From assembly GCF_046127645.1 (NCBI RefSeq), contig NZ_CP175919.1: a stretch of DNA of 64,000 bases. One strand, given 5' to 3'. Position numbers and translations under genes: made by a program. Shown here one piece after another: positions 52,588 to 60,022 of the stretch (position 1 is its first letter; every line of letters starts with the position of its first letter). The DNA is from Clostridium_F caseinilyticum. Its GTDB lineage: Bacteria; Bacillota; Clostridia; Clostridiales; Clostridiaceae. The notes below the pieces were generated by a model. The model was not told where the DNA came from. It did no database searches and saw only the letters and a program-made list of their open reading frames with translations.

Positions 52588-54186
52588 TTATTTTAACGAA
52601 CTATATGTTTTCATTATGTTTTCAGCTACCTTTACTCCATCTACCGCTGCTGAAATTATGCCTCCTGCATATCCAGCTCCTTCTCCTGCTGGGTATAATC
52701 CTTTTAAAGATATACTCTCTAAATTTTCATTTCTAGTAATTCTCACAGGAGCGGACGTTCTAGTTTCTATGCCTGTTAAAATAGTATCATTACTAGCAAA
52801 TCCTTGAATTTTTTTGTCAAATCTAGAAAATCCTTCCTTCAACGAATCCGTAATATAATTTGGTAGACATTCTGATATATTCCTAAATTCATACCCTGGT
52901 TTATAAGATGGCTTTACTGCTCCTAATTTAGAAGATTTTCTATCCTTTAAAAAATCTTCTACTAACTGAACTGGAGCATTATAACTTTCTCCGCCTAATT
53001 TATAAGCTAATTTTTCGTAGTATCTTTGAAATTCCATTCCTTTTAAAGGTGTGTTTCCTTCAAAATCTTCAGGTGTTACGGATACAACTATAGCGGAATT
53101 GGAATTATCTTTGTTCCTTGAATAATAACTCATACCATTGGTAACTAGCAGCCCTTCTTCAGAAGCTGCTGCAACTACCTCTCCCCCAGGACACATACAA
53201 AAGCTATACACCGCTCTATTACTGTTCTTAGTTTTATAAGTCAATCTATAGTCTGCAGCTTTAAGTCTAGGATGCCCTGCATATTTTCCATATTGATTTT
53301 TATCAATCATTTCTCTTAAATGTTCCACTCTAACTCCTATAGCAAAAGCTTTACTTTCCATGAAAATATTATTTTTATAAAGCATTTCATAAGTATCTCT
53401 TGAACTATGACCTATAGATAATATTAAATTTTCACAAGGAATTTCTTCTTTATTTACTATAATAGCATTTACTTTTCCATCTTTAATTATTATATTTTCT
53501 AATTTACTATTAAATCTTATTTCTCCTCCTAGAGAATTTATAGTATTCCTTATATTTTTAACTACATCTTTTAATATATCTGTTCCAATATGTGGTTTCC
53601 CAGAATATATTATTTCCTTAGGAGCTCCTGCCTTAACCATCTCTTCTAATATAAAGGAACATTTTTTATCTTTTATTCGAGTAGTTAATTTTCCATCAGA
53701 AAAAGTACCTGCTCCTCCTTCTCCAAATTGGACATTAGATTCCGTATTTAGAACTCCTGTTTTCCAAAACTTTTCTACAGTTTTATTTCTTTCTTCTACA
53801 GCTTCTCCTCTTTCTATAATTATAGGTCTATATCCATTCTTAGCTAACATAAGTCCGGCAAACATTCCCGCTGGCCCCATACCTACTATAACTGGTGGAT
53901 TTTTCATTTTTTTAGATCCGAATATTAGCTTTTCATCATATTCAATTTCTTGGTAGATTATATTTCTATCTTTTAACTTTTTAATTAATTTTTTCTCACC
54001 TTCACAAGATATTTCAACGGAATAGTTAAACTTTATAGAATTTCTTCTAGCATCTATTGATTCTCTTAATATTTTAAAATCCTTTATATAATTTGAAGAT
54101 ATATCTAGCTTTTTACAAACTTTATTTTTAAGCAAGCTTAAATCTTCCTCTATCTCTAAAGTCAAATTATTAATTCTTAATGGCAT
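52588..54186 (-). CDS. FAD-dependent dehydrogenase, COG2509 type
   Basis: 532 aa. An N-terminal small domain (about 1-80) precedes a FAD-binding Rossmann motif VIVGMGPAGMFAGLMLAKNG (about 99-118) and VQFGEGGAGTFSDGKLTTR, the signature of this uncharacterised flavoprotein family. The C-terminus has GLYPAGEGAGYAGGIISAAVDG. The substrate is unknown. The gene abuts cdaR (1-nt gap), so it is probably co-transcribed with cdaA-cdaR; a functional tie to c-di-AMP is not established. Confidence 0.85.
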   Translation of the reverse strand: MPLRINNLTLEIEEDLSLLKNKVCKKLDISSNYIKDFKILRESIDARRNSIKFNYSVEISCEGEKKLIKKLKDRNIIYQEIEYDEKLIFGSKKMKNPPVIVGMGPAGMFAGLMLAKNGYRPIIIERGEAVEERNKTVEKFWKTGVLNTESNVQFGEGGAGTFSDGKLTTRIKDKKCSFILEEMVKAGAPKEIIYSGKPHIGTDILKDVVKNIRNTINSLGGEIRFNSKLENIIIKDGKVNAIIVNKEEIPCENLILSIGHSSRDTYEMLYKNNIFMESKAFAIGVRVEHLREMIDKNQYGKYAGHPRLKAADYRLTYKTKNSNRAVYSFCMCPGGEVVAAASEEGLLVTNGMSYYSRNKDNSNSAIVVSVTPEDFEGNTPLKGMEFQRYYEKLAYKLGGESYNAPVQLVEDFLKDRKSSKLGAVKPSYKPGYEFRNISECLPNYITDSLKEGFSRFDKKIQGFASNDTILTGIETRTSAPVRITRNENLESISLKGLYPAGEGAGYAGGIISAAVDGVKVAENIMKTYSSLK

Positions 54187-54187
54187 G

Positions 54188-55468
54188 TTACTCCTCCTGC
54201 TTTTCCTTTACTGTTACTTTTATACTATCTAGATTAACACTGTAATCTATTTTATTATCTCCCATATCTACAACAACTTTTACTACATTTTCTCCTAAAT
54301 TAACATTTTTTAAATCTACATAACATTTTATATTATCTATATTCACTTTATCTAAATCATCTTTTTTACCCTTCATATTTACATTTACATTAGATTGACT
54401 TAAAGTAACTTCTTTATCTTTAGGTTCATTTACAATACTAATATCCTTTGTTATTTTCTTCTCAATGATTTTATCTTTATTATTTTCTTCCTTATCTTTA
54501 TTATTTTCATCTTCTTTTTTATCTTCTATAACTTTAAATTTAACTTTAAGTTTTATACTTTTATTTTCATTTAATAATATAATACCTTTCGGTAATACTA
54601 AATTACTCTCTATATTTTCTTGTCCTATTTTTATAGAGTTAATATTTATTACCTCTGTATCTATATATTTTATATTTTGTATAACTTCTTCTTCTCCAGA
54701 AATCTCTATCTCACTTTGTAGTGACGTTATTGATTCTATATTTTTATTATTTGATATATCTTCACTAAGCCTTATATTTACTGGCACCCTTTTTATTTTT
54801 GTTAAAGGTATCTCTACATATATTTTAGATGGTTCCACTGAAACCTCATTTACTACATTTCCGTCATATGTTTGTGGTTTAAGATATATGTTGGTTTTTA
54901 CATCTGAATACTTTCCATTTATGTTATATTTACCTACTACCTCTTTTACTTTATTAATATAAGTTTCTGTTCCATAAATAGTAGCCGTTTCTTCTTTTAA
55001 AACTGGACTTAAAGCTGCATATCCATCTTTAGGAGTACCTGTTACTTTTATTCTTATTGGCACAGTCTTAGACTTTAGCTTATCTAATGTAATATTAATC
55101 CATAAATTTTCTTCATTTACTATTTTAATATTACTAGGACTTTTCTTTATCTTAACAGGTATTTTATTTTCACCTTTCTTTAAAGCAAAGGAGTTTAAAT
55201 CTGCCTCTACTTTAAAATCTTCTGCTTTTACAGAATAGATGTCATTTACATTTCCTTTTACTATTAATGTGACATTATTAGCTTCTTTTGGTACTAAAGC
55301 TAATTCGCGCTCATTCATACTTTCCTTGTTTACTATATTGACTGGAACCGTTATTTTTTGTTCTTTTATGGGATTCTCTACATTAAAAATATATAACCAT
55401 AAAGCAAAAGAAGCTATTATACAACAAATTTTAACTATTATATTTTCTGTTTTACTTTTTTTGCCCAT
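54188..55468 (-). CDS. cdaR: CdaA regulator CdaR (YbbR repeats)
   Basis: 426 aa. An N-terminal transmembrane helix (about 10-27) leads into several YbbR-type beta-rich repeats outside the membrane (for example KSKTVPIRIKVTGTPKDGYA, IKRVPVNIRLSEDIS). A Lys/Asp/Asn-rich linker (about 312-335; KDKEENNKDK) precedes a last repeat. CdaR controls the activity of the membrane cyclase CdaA. Its start overlaps the cdaA end by 31 nt. Confidence 0.9.
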   Translation of the reverse strand: MGKKSKTENIIVKICCIIASFALWLYIFNVENPIKEQKITVPVNIVNKESMNERELALVPKEANNVTLIVKGNVNDIYSVKAEDFKVEADLNSFALKKGENKIPVKIKKSPSNIKIVNEENLWINITLDKLKSKTVPIRIKVTGTPKDGYAALSPVLKEETATIYGTETYINKVKEVVGKYNINGKYSDVKTNIYLKPQTYDGNVVNEVSVEPSKIYVEIPLTKIKRVPVNIRLSEDISNNKNIESITSLQSEIEISGEEEVIQNIKYIDTEVININSIKIGQENIESNLVLPKGIILLNENKSIKLKVKFKVIEDKKEDENNKDKEENNKDKIIEKKITKDISIVNEPKDKEVTLSQSNVNVNMKGKKDDLDKVNIDNIKCYVDLKNVNLGENVVKVVVDMGDNKIDYSVNLDSIKVTVKEKQEE

Positions 55469-56286
55469 TCTACCACCTGCCCCCTAAAAGTGCTGTCTTC
55501 ATCAAAACCTTTTTTTATTATTTTTATCATAGTATTTCTTAATCTTTCTTTGTCATATCCTCTTGTTAACTGGCCATTAACAGCCAAAGAAATCATCCCT
55601 GTTTCTTCAGATACTACTATAGTTATAGAATCTGAGTTTTCTGATATACCTATAGCAGCTCTATGTCTAGTTCCTAACTTTTTATTTATATCTGTATTTT
55701 GAGTTAGCGGTAGAAAACATCCTGCAGATATTATTCTATCATTTCTTACAATTGTAGCTCCATCATGTAATGGAGTATTTACTACGAATATATTTTCTAA
55801 TAGTGCTGATGATACCATAGCATCTAATTTAGTTCCTGTATTTATTATTTCTCCTAGCCCAGTGAATTGTTCAATAACTATTAAAGCTCCTGTCCTACTT
55901 TTTGAAAGATTATCTACTGCCACTATAATACTATCTATAACTTTTCCCATTATTTCTTCATCCTGTAGCAAATGTTTGTCCGTAAATGCGCTTCTTCCTA
56001 TATGTTCAAGCGCTCTTCTTATTTCTGGCTGAAAAATTATAACAAAAGATAATACCCCTATAGTTAATGTCTTTGTTAGTATCCAACTTAACATAGTTAG
56101 ATGTAATAAACTGCTTATAGGTATTAATATTATTATAAGTATTATACCTTTTAACAGTTGCTCTGCTCTAGTTTCTTTTATCAACATATAACTTTTATAA
56201 AAAATATATGATACTACTAGTATATCTAATATAGAATATATACTAATATTTTTTATAGAATTTACTATTATATCTAAAAATTCCAA
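55438..56286 (-). CDS. cdaA: Diadenylate cyclase CdaA
   Basis: 282 aa with three N-terminal transmembrane helices (about 18-100). The DAC domain has DGA (PLHDGATIV near 190) and RHR (GTRHRAAIG near 220), so it should make c-di-AMP from two ATP. The start codon is probably TTG at 56286, behind AAGGGGTGAC. c-di-AMP governs osmolyte and K+ balance and the cell wall. The divergent gene 258 bp away is under a c-di-AMP riboswitch, so product and target are adjacent. Confidence 0.95.
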   Translation of the reverse strand: MEFLDIIVNSIKNISIYSILDILVVSYIFYKSYMLIKETRAEQLLKGIILIIILIPISSLLHLTMLSWILTKTLTIGVLSFVIIFQPEIRRALEHIGRSAFTDKHLLQDEEIMGKVIDSIIVAVDNLSKSRTGALIVIEQFTGLGEIINTGTKLDAMVSSALLENIFVVNTPLHDGATIVRNDRIISAGCFLPLTQNTDINKKLGTRHRAAIGISENSDSITIVVSEETGMISLAVNGQLTRGYDKERLRNTMIKIIKKGFDEDSTFRGQVVEWAKKVKQKI

Positions 56287-56426
56287 TTATAAGTCACCCC
56301 TTAAAACAACTATCTATCTCAATTATACACTATTTAATTATTTTTATATCATAGTTAAAATAATTTTATTATTTTTTTTATATTTTTTTAAGTATTAAAA
56401 AATAATTTATGGTTATACTATTATTA

Positions 56427-56528
56427 GCCTAAGTTTATTAAAACACGGGGAAACCAAATTTTGGGGTGAATCGTAATATTATTACGTAGGTTATACCTTT
56501 TCCGAACCCGTCAGCTAACCTCGTAGGC
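56427..56528 (+). ncRNA. c-di-AMP riboswitch (ydaO-yuaA class)
   Basis: The core matches the ydaO aptamer: ACGGGGAAACCAAATTTTGG, GGGTGAAT, a small hairpin TCGTAATATTATTACG, GTAGG, then CCGAACCCGTCAGCTAACC and TCGTAGGC. P1 pairs GCCTA (56427-56431) with TAGGC (56524-56528). AGGAG starts 4 nt after P1 and the ATG 15 nt after it. No terminator fits in between, so translation or RNA stability is the likelier control. The class normally turns genes off when c-di-AMP is high. Confidence 0.93.
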
Positions 56529-56543
56529 AAAAGGAGTGAGAAA

Positions 56544-57077
56544 ATGAAAAAGTATTTTTTATTGAATATAATTATAGTTTTAACTATAATTATTTTTAGT
56601 TCATCCTGGAATAAATCTATAGCTGCTTTTTCTTGTATGGATAATTACAATATTCATGATTCTGAAGATGTTCAAGTTATAAACTATACAAACAAAAGAA
56701 TATATCTTACAAAGGATGATATATATTTAATGGCTCAAATAGTTCAAGCTGAAAGTGAATCTGAACCTTTTGAGGGAAAAGTAGCAGTAGCCTCTGTAAT
56801 TCTAAACAGAACTGTAGCACCTGAATTTCCTAAAACTATAAATAGTGTTATAAAACAAAAAAATGCATTTTCCTGCTTAGATAAAGATGGATCAATCTCT
56901 AAAGTACCAGATGAAACTAGCTTTAGAGCAGTAAATGAAGCTTTAAAAGGAAAAGATCCTACAAATAATGCTCTTTATTTTTATAATCCTAAAATATCTA
57001 CTTGTAATTGGATGAACAATGTATCTAAAAATAATAGAAAAGTAATAGGTAATCATGTATTTTTTAAAACTAATTAA
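56544..57077 (+). CDS. SleB-like cell wall hydrolase under c-di-AMP riboswitch
   Basis: 177 aa. Signal peptide (about 1-27), then a short linker and a SleB/CwlJ-type Hydrolase_2 domain (about 53-177): LMAQIVQAESESEPFEGKVAVASVILNR, FSCLDKDGSI, and ALYFYNPKIST. Members act as lytic transglycosylases on cortex or wall; the Glu in the QAESE segment is the likely acid. There is no peptidoglycan-binding domain, unlike SleB. The riboswitch suggests that it acts in vegetative wall or turgor control more than in germination. Confidence 0.88.
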   Translation: MKKYFLLNIIIVLTIIIFSSSWNKSIAAFSCMDNYNIHDSEDVQVINYTNKRIYLTKDDIYLMAQIVQAESESEPFEGKVAVASVILNRTVAPEFPKTINSVIKQKNAFSCLDKDGSISKVPDETSFRAVNEALKGKDPTNNALYFYNPKISTCNWMNNVSKNNRKVIGNHVFFKTN

Positions 57078-57103
57078 AAATTAAATACTTTATATACTAT
57101 AAA

Positions 57104-57150
57104 AAAGGATTTAATCTATAATTTGAATTGTAGACTAAATCCTTTCTTTA
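57104..57150 (+). terminator. Terminator of the wall hydrolase gene
   Basis: AAAGGATTTAATCTATAATT pairs with GTAGACTAAATCCTTT, then CTTTATT on the plus strand. Confidence 0.75.
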
Positions 57151-57249
57151 TTCACTTGTATCTATATCTATACTTATGATTGAATTATATTAAGATTTTA
57201 TTTTGAAAATAATAAATGAGATTTTATTATTTTTTTCTATGAATTAATT

Positions 57250-57426
57250 TTATCCGATGACTACCCGCTCTAATACTCCCATCGCACTCTGTGAAAGCGA
57301 TTCGCACCAAATCAAAGATTTGGACTCTCTGTGCTTTTCTTCAAAGTGGGAGTAAAGAGCGGCTACGTCCCTGGATAACGATTTCTAAGCTCTAGTAGGA
57401 GTAAAAACTCCCTCTAAAGCTAAGAA
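57250..57426. mobile_element. Structured, GC-richer MITE-like or non-coding RNA element
   Basis: About 175 nt, clearly richer in G and C than its surroundings. Imperfect 32-bp inverted arms lie at 57250-57281 and 57347-57378 (TTATCCGATGAC.. with ..TCCCTGGATAA; CCGCTCT/AGAGCGG; ACTCCCA/TGGGAGT). Inside is the perfect hairpin CCAAATCAAAGATTTGG (57307-57323). A second hairpin follows (AGGAGT/ACTCC with TTCTAAGCT/AGCTAAGAA arms) that runs into the stop codon of the thioredoxin reductase gene. No ORF. The layout resembles ends of IS200/IS605-type elements or their MITEs; the class is not identified. Confidence 0.6.
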
Positions 57427-58283
57427 CTCTGTTTATCTAAATAAGAAACTGCACTTAATGCAGCAATTTGACCTTCTCCTGCAGATTTTATATATTGGTA
57501 TGGCTTACCAGTACAATCTCCAGCAGCAAAACATCCTGATATATTAGTTTGCATTTTTCTATCAACTTTTATATGTTCATCTTCCATTTCTAATCCTGGT
57601 ACTAATTGTGAAGGAGACACACTATCCTTTAAAACAAAAATACCATCTGCTTCTACTTCCGAATCTTTAAGAATTAATTTTTTTACATGCTCTTCTCCTA
57701 CTATCTCCACAGGTTTATCATTAATAACCTCTATTTTTTCACTTAATTCATAATCTGATCTATACATAGGAATATAATAAAGCTTTGATGCCAATTCGCT
57801 TACAAAATTAGCTTCTTCTTCAGCTTCTTTGTTATATCCTATTATAGCAACTGCTTTATTTTTATAAAGTGGAGCATCACAAGTAGCACAATATCCTACA
57901 CCTTTACCCAAAAACTCTTCTTCACCTTTTAATGCTTTACCATATTCTACTCCAGTAGCTAATATGACTGTTTTAGCTTCATACATTTTTTCATTAACCA
58001 TTAGAGCAAAATATTCTCCCATAGCATAAACATTATTTATTCTCTCAAAAGTTATTTCTATTCCCATTTTATTTATATGAGCTATAAATTTATCCTTTAA
58101 TTCATTTCCTGAAATATCATAAAAACCCAGATAATTATTTATTTTAGGGGCTTTTACAAGCTTTGAACTTAACTCCCTATTACCAAATATTATTATATCT
58201 TTATTTCTTATTTTAGCATTTATAGCTGATTCTAAACCTGCAGGACCACTACCTATTATAGCTATATCATATCTTTTCCCCAT
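57420..58283 (-). CDS. Flavin thioredoxin reductase lacking NADPH motifs (FFTR-like)
   Basis: 287 aa from the ATG at 58283 (MGKRYDIAII), preceded by AGGAGGAG. The FAD motif GSGPAG (11-16), redox pair C132-A-T-C135 and the C-terminal GCFAAGDCTG are those of TrxB. The NADPH site is altered: the usual GGGxSA reads GYNKEA (149-154) and the HRRxxxR motif is replaced by PMYRSDYE. This fits the ferredoxin-dependent flavin thioredoxin reductases of clostridia. It follows trxA and would reduce it with ferredoxin electrons. Confidence 0.85.
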   Translation of the reverse strand: MGKRYDIAIIGSGPAGLESAINAKIRNKDIIIFGNRELSSKLVKAPKINNYLGFYDISGNELKDKFIAHINKMGIEITFERINNVYAMGEYFALMVNEKMYEAKTVILATGVEYGKALKGEEEFLGKGVGYCATCDAPLYKNKAVAIIGYNKEAEEEANFVSELASKLYYIPMYRSDYELSEKIEVINDKPVEIVGEEHVKKLILKDSEVEADGIFVLKDSVSPSQLVPGLEMEDEHIKVDRKMQTNISGCFAAGDCTGKPYQYIKSAGEGQIAALSAVSYLDKQSS

Positions 58284-58295
58284 AATATCTCCTCC

Positions 58296-58340
58296 TAAAA
58301 AATGTAAAATTGAGAATAACATTAATGCTATTCTCAATTT
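58296..58340 (-). terminator. Hairpin between trxA and the reductase gene
   Basis: AAATTGAGAATA pairs with TATTCTCAATTT, followed by TTACATTTTTT on the minus strand, 8 nt after the trxA stop. It may be an attenuator that makes trxA more abundant than the reductase. Confidence 0.65.
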
Positions 58341-58348
58341 ATTCTATA

Positions 58349-58666
58349 TTAAATATGTTTTTCTACTGCTGATTTTATAGCTTCTTTTGGTCTAAATCCA
58401 ACTAATGTTTCTACTGCTTCTCCTGCCTTAAATGTCATAAGTGTTGGTATACTAGCTATTTTATATTGTGTTGATATAAGTGGATTTTCATCCACATTAA
58501 CTTTAACAAATTTTACTTTTTGTCCTAGCTCTTCAGATATCTCTTCTACTACAGGAGCAAGCATTTTACAAGGTCCGCACCATGTTGCCCAAAAATCTAC
58601 TACTACAGGAACTTCTGAATTTAATACTTCTTCACCAAATATGCTTTCATTTACTTCTTTAACCAT
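58349..58666 (-). CDS. trxA: Thioredoxin
   Basis: 105 aa, canonical length. Active site W-C-G-P-C (29-33) in DFWATWCGPCKMLAPVV, buried Asp and cis-Pro (IASIPTLMTF) are present. It reduces protein disulfides in the cytoplasm, with the FFTR-like reductase encoded next. GGAGGGTGATT precedes the ATG. A near-consensus sigma-A promoter and a CsoR/CstR-like operator lie in the leader. Confidence 0.96.
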   Translation of the reverse strand: MVKEVNESIFGEEVLNSEVPVVVDFWATWCGPCKMLAPVVEEISEELGQKVKFVKVNVDENPLISTQYKIASIPTLMTFKAGEAVETLVGFRPKEAIKSAVEKHI

Positions 58667-58683
58667 AATTAATCACCCTCCAT

Positions 58684-58741
58684 ATACCCTTGTGGGGTAT
58701 GCCTTTAATTATATTCTAATATATACGCTTATATTAGTCAA
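58684..58741 (-). promoter_or_regulatory. trxA promoter with CsoR/CstR-like operator
   Basis: -35 TTGACT (58736-58741), 17-bp spacer, -10 TAGAAT (58713-58718). The dyad ATACCCCACAAGGGTAT (58684-58700) lies just past the expected start site. ATACCC...GGGTAT half-sites with a G/C-rich centre are typical operators of CsoR-family repressors (copper, nickel or persulfide sensors). Confidence 0.65.
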
Positions 58742-58773
58742 TACTTTTAAAATGTATTATAAAAAATTATTAT

Positions 58774-59949
58774 TTATCCTTCAAATGTACCTTTCTTTAA
58801 TACTTTACCGTCCTTAACTAGATGTTTTCCTTTGCAGATAACATGTAATATCTCTAAATTTTCCTTATCTAATATTACTATATCCGCATCTTTTTCTTTT
58901 TCTATATGTCCTTTATTACTTAATTTCAAGTAATCTGCTACATTTGATGTAACCACCTTCAAAGCATCTTCTATTTTTATTTTTTCTTTTATAACACAAT
59001 CTTTAAATTCTACATATAATGATCGTACTGAACCTATACCTAAACCTACATATTCTCTTTTTTCATTAAATATAGGTAAACTTCCCTGTCCATCTGAAGA
59101 AAAATGAACCCTTTCTATATCTAACCCACTATCTAATATTCTTTTAAGTCCTGAACTAGCTTTTATTTCTCCCTCTTCTAAAAATGTAGGATCAGAACTT
59201 GTTGTTAAATCAATGACTCCACCTTTTTTCATATACTCCAGTCCTTGCCTAAATAAATCTTCATTTCTTCCCATATGAGTAGGTATAATTTGAGAGGCAG
59301 GTATTTCTGTATCCTTTATCACTTTAAATAAATAATCTATTCCTCTTTTTCCACCACCAATGTGCACATGAATAATCCCCGCCTTATTAGCTAGTAGCCC
59401 TCCTACTCTTCCTTCTGCACAGATTTTCACAAAATCCTCATAACTAGGTTGTGAAGATCTATGATCTGACAAAGCTATTTCTCCTATACCTATAACTTTA
59501 TCTATTAGCATAATATCAGACTTTGAGCATCCTGTAATGTTGTTAACTGGTATACTATATGATCCTGTGTATATGTAGGTAGTTATGCCCTCTTCTTCTA
59601 ATCCCTTAGCCTTAGCTAACAAAGCCTCCATACTCCTACATATACCATCTGTTCCTAAACAACCTACCACAGTAGTTATACCAGAACTTATTATATCTGA
59701 CAATTGTATTTCAGGCGTTCTAGTGCTAAATCCACCTTCACCACCACCACCTATTAAATGAACATGGGAATCTATAAATCCTGGTATAACTATATTTTCT
59801 TTAGCATCTATAACTTTTATTTCACCAAATCCCTTTGGTATATCTAAATTATTATATATACCCTCTATGGTATTAGAAGCTATTAAAATATCTTTCTTCC
59901 CTAAAAATTTAGGAGAATATACATATCCATTTTTTATAATTGTTATCAT
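58774..59949 (-). CDS. iadA: Isoaspartyl (beta-aspartyl) dipeptidase
   Basis: 391 aa amidohydrolase. Metal ligands HVHLIGGGGEGG (about 63-74), the IGEIALSDHRSSQPS segment (about 153-168), later HIGGG and HMGR histidines and HFSSDGQGS (about 277-286) match IadA. It hydrolyses beta-aspartyl dipeptides from damaged proteins or from cyanophycin breakdown. It is monocistronic, about 70 nt before the tail of the next gene. No cyanophycin gene is in the window. Confidence 0.92.
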   Translation of the reverse strand: MITIIKNGYVYSPKFLGKKDILIASNTIEGIYNNLDIPKGFGEIKVIDAKENIVIPGFIDSHVHLIGGGGEGGFSTRTPEIQLSDIISSGITTVVGCLGTDGICRSMEALLAKAKGLEEEGITTYIYTGSYSIPVNNITGCSKSDIMLIDKVIGIGEIALSDHRSSQPSYEDFVKICAEGRVGGLLANKAGIIHVHIGGGKRGIDYLFKVIKDTEIPASQIIPTHMGRNEDLFRQGLEYMKKGGVIDLTTSSDPTFLEEGEIKASSGLKRILDSGLDIERVHFSSDGQGSLPIFNEKREYVGLGIGSVRSLYVEFKDCVIKEKIKIEDALKVVTSNVADYLKLSNKGHIEKEKDADIVILDKENLEILHVICKGKHLVKDGKVLKKGTFEG

Positions 59950-60022
59950 TCTTACTCTCTCCTGTAAAATAACATTAATATAGTAATATTGTTTTACATT
60001 ATAAATAAAATATTCTAAAATA

